In this document: in pieces, positions 33,312-35,647 of the stretch
Numbering within the stretch: the first letter of the stretch is position 1
Layout: the number at the start of each line of letters is the position of its first letter
Source: Peptoniphilus sp. BV3C26
GTDB taxonomy: Bacteria > Bacillota > Clostridia > Tissierellales > Peptoniphilaceae
Assembly (NCBI RefSeq): GCF_000478985.1
Contig: NZ_AWXB01000040.1
Span: 1 to 35,647 of the forward strand
Reading direction: 5' to 3'
DNA length: 35,647 nucleotides
The notes under the pieces: generated by a model
What the model was told of the DNA's origin: nothing
Seen by the model: the letters and a program-made list of their open reading frames with translations, nothing else
The model's database searches: none
Made by a program: the position numbers and the translations under genes

Positions 33312-34952
33312 CTCATCATTGTCCAAACCTATGTTGAGATTTTCTTCTATAATCGGAAGCTTGAAAGTAATTGATTTTAGCCATTGTCCGTTAGGCTGTT
33401 TTTCTTCATAAACTTGAATTTCAGAAATCAAAGCTGTAATTAACTGTCTACGCTCTACATCATTCATGACTTTATAGAGCTTATCAAAATAGATCAGAAC
33501 CTTATATATGTTATCTCCTGTAAGCTTTTCAGCTTCAATAGTCTGTTTCTTTGCTTTCGCATCAATTAGTGATGATTCTAATTCATCTATTTTGTCATAC
33601 ATGCGATAAAGTCTGTCGTCTAAATCCTGTTTCCTTCTCTTATAGTGCTTATCTTCAACATCTAAATTATCTATTTCCTCAATTAGCTTAAACTTTGTAG
33701 AATGACACTTCCTCAATTCCTTTTGGTAATTATCTATTTCTGTTTCTATTTCAGAGGTATCCACCTTCATGTTGATTTTCTCTTGCATCATAGAAGCAAA
33801 TTTCGGATTACTTACAATCTTGACAATTACCTCTGCAACAGCATCATCTAACAATTCTTCTCTAATTTGCTTACGGAAAGTACACTTATGACCTCTTATC
33901 ATCTGCCTATGTTTACAACCATAGTAATAAAAATCTTTATACTTTGTGCCATCTTTCTTTTTCTTGATACACTTGTTTCCAAACATTCCCACTCCACATA
34001 TCGGGCATTTTACAATTCCAGAAAGCAAGTGTGTGCGTGTATCTTTTCCTTTATTCACATGCTCATATTTCTTTGCTTGAGATTTTAGCTTAACCTGAGC
34101 AGCTTGCCAAACTTCATCGGAAACTATAGCTTCATGTATCCCTTCAGATATTAGATACTCATCTTGTTCAACCTGCTTATATTCATTTCTTGTACCATGA
34201 ACTTTTTCTAAAGTTCTTCTTCCAAATGCTATTTTCCCATTATATACAGGATTCTTTAATATCTTTCTTATAAGACCTGCATCAAACAAAGGATTCTTAC
34301 CATTCTGTCTTGGGATTTTTCTAATTCCATGATTCTCTAAGTATTTAGATATCCCATTGGCTCCTATCGTAGTATTTACATACTGGTCGAAAATCGTTCT
34401 TATGGCAATTGCCTCTTCCTCATTTATAAATAGCTTGCCATCTTCAAGTTTATATCCATACGGAGCAAAGCCGCCATTCCACTTTCCTTCCCTTGCTTTT
34501 TGAATGCGACCTTCCATTGTTTGAATACGTATGTTTTCTCTTTCTATTTCAGCCACAGCTGATAAAACAGAAATCATTAGTTTCCCGGCATCTTTAGATG
34601 AATCAATGCCATCTTCAACGCAAATAAGATTAACTCCATAATCCTGCATTATCTGAAGTGTAGAAAGAACATCAGCGGCATTTCTTGCAAATCTTGATAA
34701 CTTAAACACAAGAACAAAAGACACTCCATCTTTTCCAGATTTTATATCTTCCATCATTCGATTGAACTGAATTCTACCTTCAATAGACTTGCCAGACTTT
34801 CCGGCATCTTCATACTCTCCAACAATTTCATAATCGTTGTAAATAGCAAAAGCTTTCATTCTTGATTTTTGTGCCTCTAACGAATACCCCTCTATCTGTA
34901 TTGACGTAGATACTCGTGTATAGAGGTATACTTTTATTTTTTCTTTTGACAT
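33276..34952 (-). CDS. Large serine recombinase (integrase) of an ICE/IME
   Basis: A 558-aa site-specific recombinase, start ATG 34952 after GAGG. The resolvase catalytic domain has YTRVSTSIQIEGYSLEAQ (nucleophile Ser15, Arg13) and LVFKLSRFARNAADVLSTLQ. A recombinase domain (about 155-270, FAPYGYKLEDGKL) follows, then a zinc-ribbon (CPICGVGMFGNKC ... YYYGCKHRQMIRGHKC, about 315-355) and a long coiled coil (about 390-470). The last codons encode DNDEHVETIALIQKM. This HVExxxL end mirrors the rlmD/rumA-type ends in repeats A and B, which suggests the crossover lies inside the gene's 3' end. The family integrates ICEs and mobilisable elements. The gene is intact; its promoter is at 35029-35057. 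Confidence 0.93.
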   Translation of the reverse strand: MSKEKIKVYLYTRVSTSIQIEGYSLEAQKSRMKAFAIYNDYEIVGEYEDAGKSGKSIEGRIQFNRMMEDIKSGKDGVSFVLVFKLSRFARNAADVLSTLQIMQDYGVNLICVEDGIDSSKDAGKLMISVLSAVAEIERENIRIQTMEGRIQKAREGKWNGGFAPYGYKLEDGKLFINEEEAIAIRTIFDQYVNTTIGANGISKYLENHGIRKIPRQNGKNPLFDAGLIRKILKNPVYNGKIAFGRRTLEKVHGTRNEYKQVEQDEYLISEGIHEAIVSDEVWQAAQVKLKSQAKKYEHVNKGKDTRTHLLSGIVKCPICGVGMFGNKCIKKKKDGTKYKDFYYYGCKHRQMIRGHKCTFRKQIREELLDDAVAEVIVKIVSNPKFASMMQEKINMKVDTSEIETEIDNYQKELRKCHSTKFKLIEEIDNLDVEDKHYKRRKQDLDDRLYRMYDKIDELESSLIDAKAKKQTIEAEKLTGDNIYKVLIYFDKLYKVMNDVERRQLITALISEIQVYEEKQPNGQWLKSITFKLPIIEENLNIGLDNDEHVETIALIQKM

Positions 34953-35028
34953 AGCATTAACCTCAATATAATTTTTCTATATCATATATAAATTTTTGAA
35001 TTTAAGTTTGGACTATCATTTCAAGTAT

Positions 35029-35057
35029 ATTATAACACCTTTATTAGTCCGCCTCAA
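35029..35057 (-). promoter_or_regulatory. Promoter of the serine recombinase gene
   Basis: On the minus strand TTGAGG (35052-35057) and an extended -10, TGTTATAAT (TATAAT 35029-35034), are 17 bp apart. It lies over the 3' end of the 53-aa ORF and about 77 bp before the recombinase start. Confidence 0.6.
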
Positions 35058-35205
35058 TTAGTGTTTTTGCCATGTCAAAACTATTTTTAATCTCTTGATT
35101 TTTTGCTGGCGTTGGATCGGGCAGATTATCTAAATCTAAAACACCAGCATATTTTGTAATCAGATTTGCTATTAAATCAGCCAATCCATTCCAGTCACTA
35201 TCCAC
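35044..35205 (-). CDS. Small hypothetical protein upstream of the recombinase
   Basis: A 53-aa ORF (starts DSDWNGLADLIANLITKYAG, ends NSFDMAKTLIEAD) with a strong AAGGAGG site. GTG at 35205 gives 7-nt spacing; a GTG at 35211 is too close to the site. It lies on the same strand, 92 bp upstream of the recombinase gene. The acidic, helical sequence is reminiscent of small ORFs that accompany serine recombinases in clostridial mobile elements. A role in recombination or its control is inference. Confidence 0.6.
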   Translation of the reverse strand: MDSDWNGLADLIANLITKYAGVLDLDNLPDPTPAKNQEIKNSFDMAKTLIEAD

Positions 35206-35541
35206 AGACACCCCTCCTTCCTTTACAAACTTTCTATAATCAAAATATGTTTTCTTCTATATTTTAAGTTTAACGACTTTGGTAGGGGCTTGGCAGCAAC
35301 ATAGGAATCTCACCTCCGCCTCTTATTCCAGACGAGCCGGCTTAAACTATTGAAGTATCATTATCACTACTTGCTTCATTGAACAGGTTGCCAAATCTGT
35401 TTTTATGTATTCTTATTTATCGCTCGCTTTCTTGTTTCCTTGACTCACTCAGTATTCATTAAACCGAAATTATTCTCAGCAGAAAGGTCATGGCGTAAGT
35501 CATAATCCTCCACAAGTAGATAAAGTCCTACCTTGGTCTAT
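35206..35541. other. Leader region of the mobile element with short peptides only
   Basis: No long gene. Minus-strand items: MLLPSPYQSR with RBS GGAGGTGAG; MTYAMTFLLRIISV after GGAGG; and a tail-like frame RIHKNRFGNLFNEASSDNDT ending at a stop. Several GC-richer blocks suggest structured leader RNA. None can be assigned a function. Confidence 0.4.
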
Positions 35542-35607
35542 TCAGTTTTCAAGGAACAATAGCCTAACGGCTTTAAGAGAGATTCTCTTCAACTTTATGG
35601 TTTTCAT
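35542..35607 (-). CDS. 21-codon basic leader peptide overlapping a boxA-like sequence
   Basis: MKTIKLKRISLKAVRLLFLE plus Asn, with an AAGGAAG site before ATG 35607. Six Lys/Arg in the first 15 residues. Its last codons fall in TGTTCCTTGAAAACTGA (minus strand, 35558-35542), which resembles the rRNA-operon boxA of Firmicutes (TGTTCTTTGAAAACT type). It could be a leader peptide, or the boxA may be the functional signal and the ORF incidental. Confidence 0.35.
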   Translation of the reverse strand: MKTIKLKRISLKAVRLLFLEN

Positions 35608-35647
35608 CACTTCCTTAAATAAAATATAAGGACAGATCTCCCTTCAA

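Noticed and set aside
33276-34952. Recombinase as an IS607-type transposase or phage invertase
   Set aside because: Length, zinc ribbon and C-terminal coiled coil fit a large serine integrase, not the small serine transposases or invertases.
1-35647. CRISPR array, tRNA or rRNA genes
   Set aside because: No short regularly spaced repeats, cloverleaf-like sequence with a conserved T-arm, or rRNA core sequence was seen; the boxA-like motif alone is not an rRNA gene.

Overview
This window looks like chromosome from a low-GC, anaerobic, peptide- or amino-acid-fermenting Firmicute, most like the Peptoniphilus/Anaerococcus group (inferred). The evidence is AT-rich coding sequence, strong GGAGG-type ribosome binding sites, a butyryl-CoA dehydrogenase/ETF cluster, a trimeric [FeFe]-hydrogenase operon and an oligopeptide uptake operon. 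No rRNA, tRNA or CRISPR array was found.

Positions 1-24,600 are mostly core metabolism. A minus-strand operon bcd-etfB-etfA (3364-395) reduces crotonyl-CoA. Upstream lie glucose-6-phosphate isomerase, a frameshifted PAS-PP2C phosphatase, a THUMP RNA methyltransferase and a small membrane protein. A divergent second ETF pair (7335-9131, plus) has no dehydrogenase partner and altered flavin-site residues. Next are a plus-strand ABC ATPase / CARD-like surface protein / MacB-type permease operon (9262-13537), a minus-strand murA-oppABCDF operon (20042-13590) and a minus-strand hydC-orf-hydB-hydA operon (24571-20145). Peptide import, butyrate formation and H2 release together describe the energy metabolism.

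Positions 24,600-27,300 are a decayed zone. It holds a second copy of a folded non-coding repeat also present at the left edge, a TMEM43-like/stalk-domain reading frame broken by two in-frame stops, and a fragment of an HK97-type phage portal gene.

Positions 27,000-35,647 are an accessory island. A large serine recombinase (34952-33276) ends in a sequence encoding a His-Val-Glu motif. The same motif recurs at 26909-26956 and 30473-30520, at the ends of fragments resembling the 3' end of an rlmD/rumA-type rRNA methyltransferase gene, a known target of such elements. These direct repeats divide the island into two modules. Module 1 (27320-29993) is a tight three-gene set: a catalytically degenerate PolC-like protein, a uracil-DNA-glycosylase-fold protein and a PD-(D/E)XK nuclease-like protein. 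It is the best candidate for an undescribed (possibly defence) system. Module 2 holds an AlkD-like HEAT protein, a GNAT acetyltransferase, an alpha/beta hydrolase and a broken PadR regulator. Upstream of the recombinase are a 53-aa ORF and a leader with an rRNA-type boxA-like sequence.
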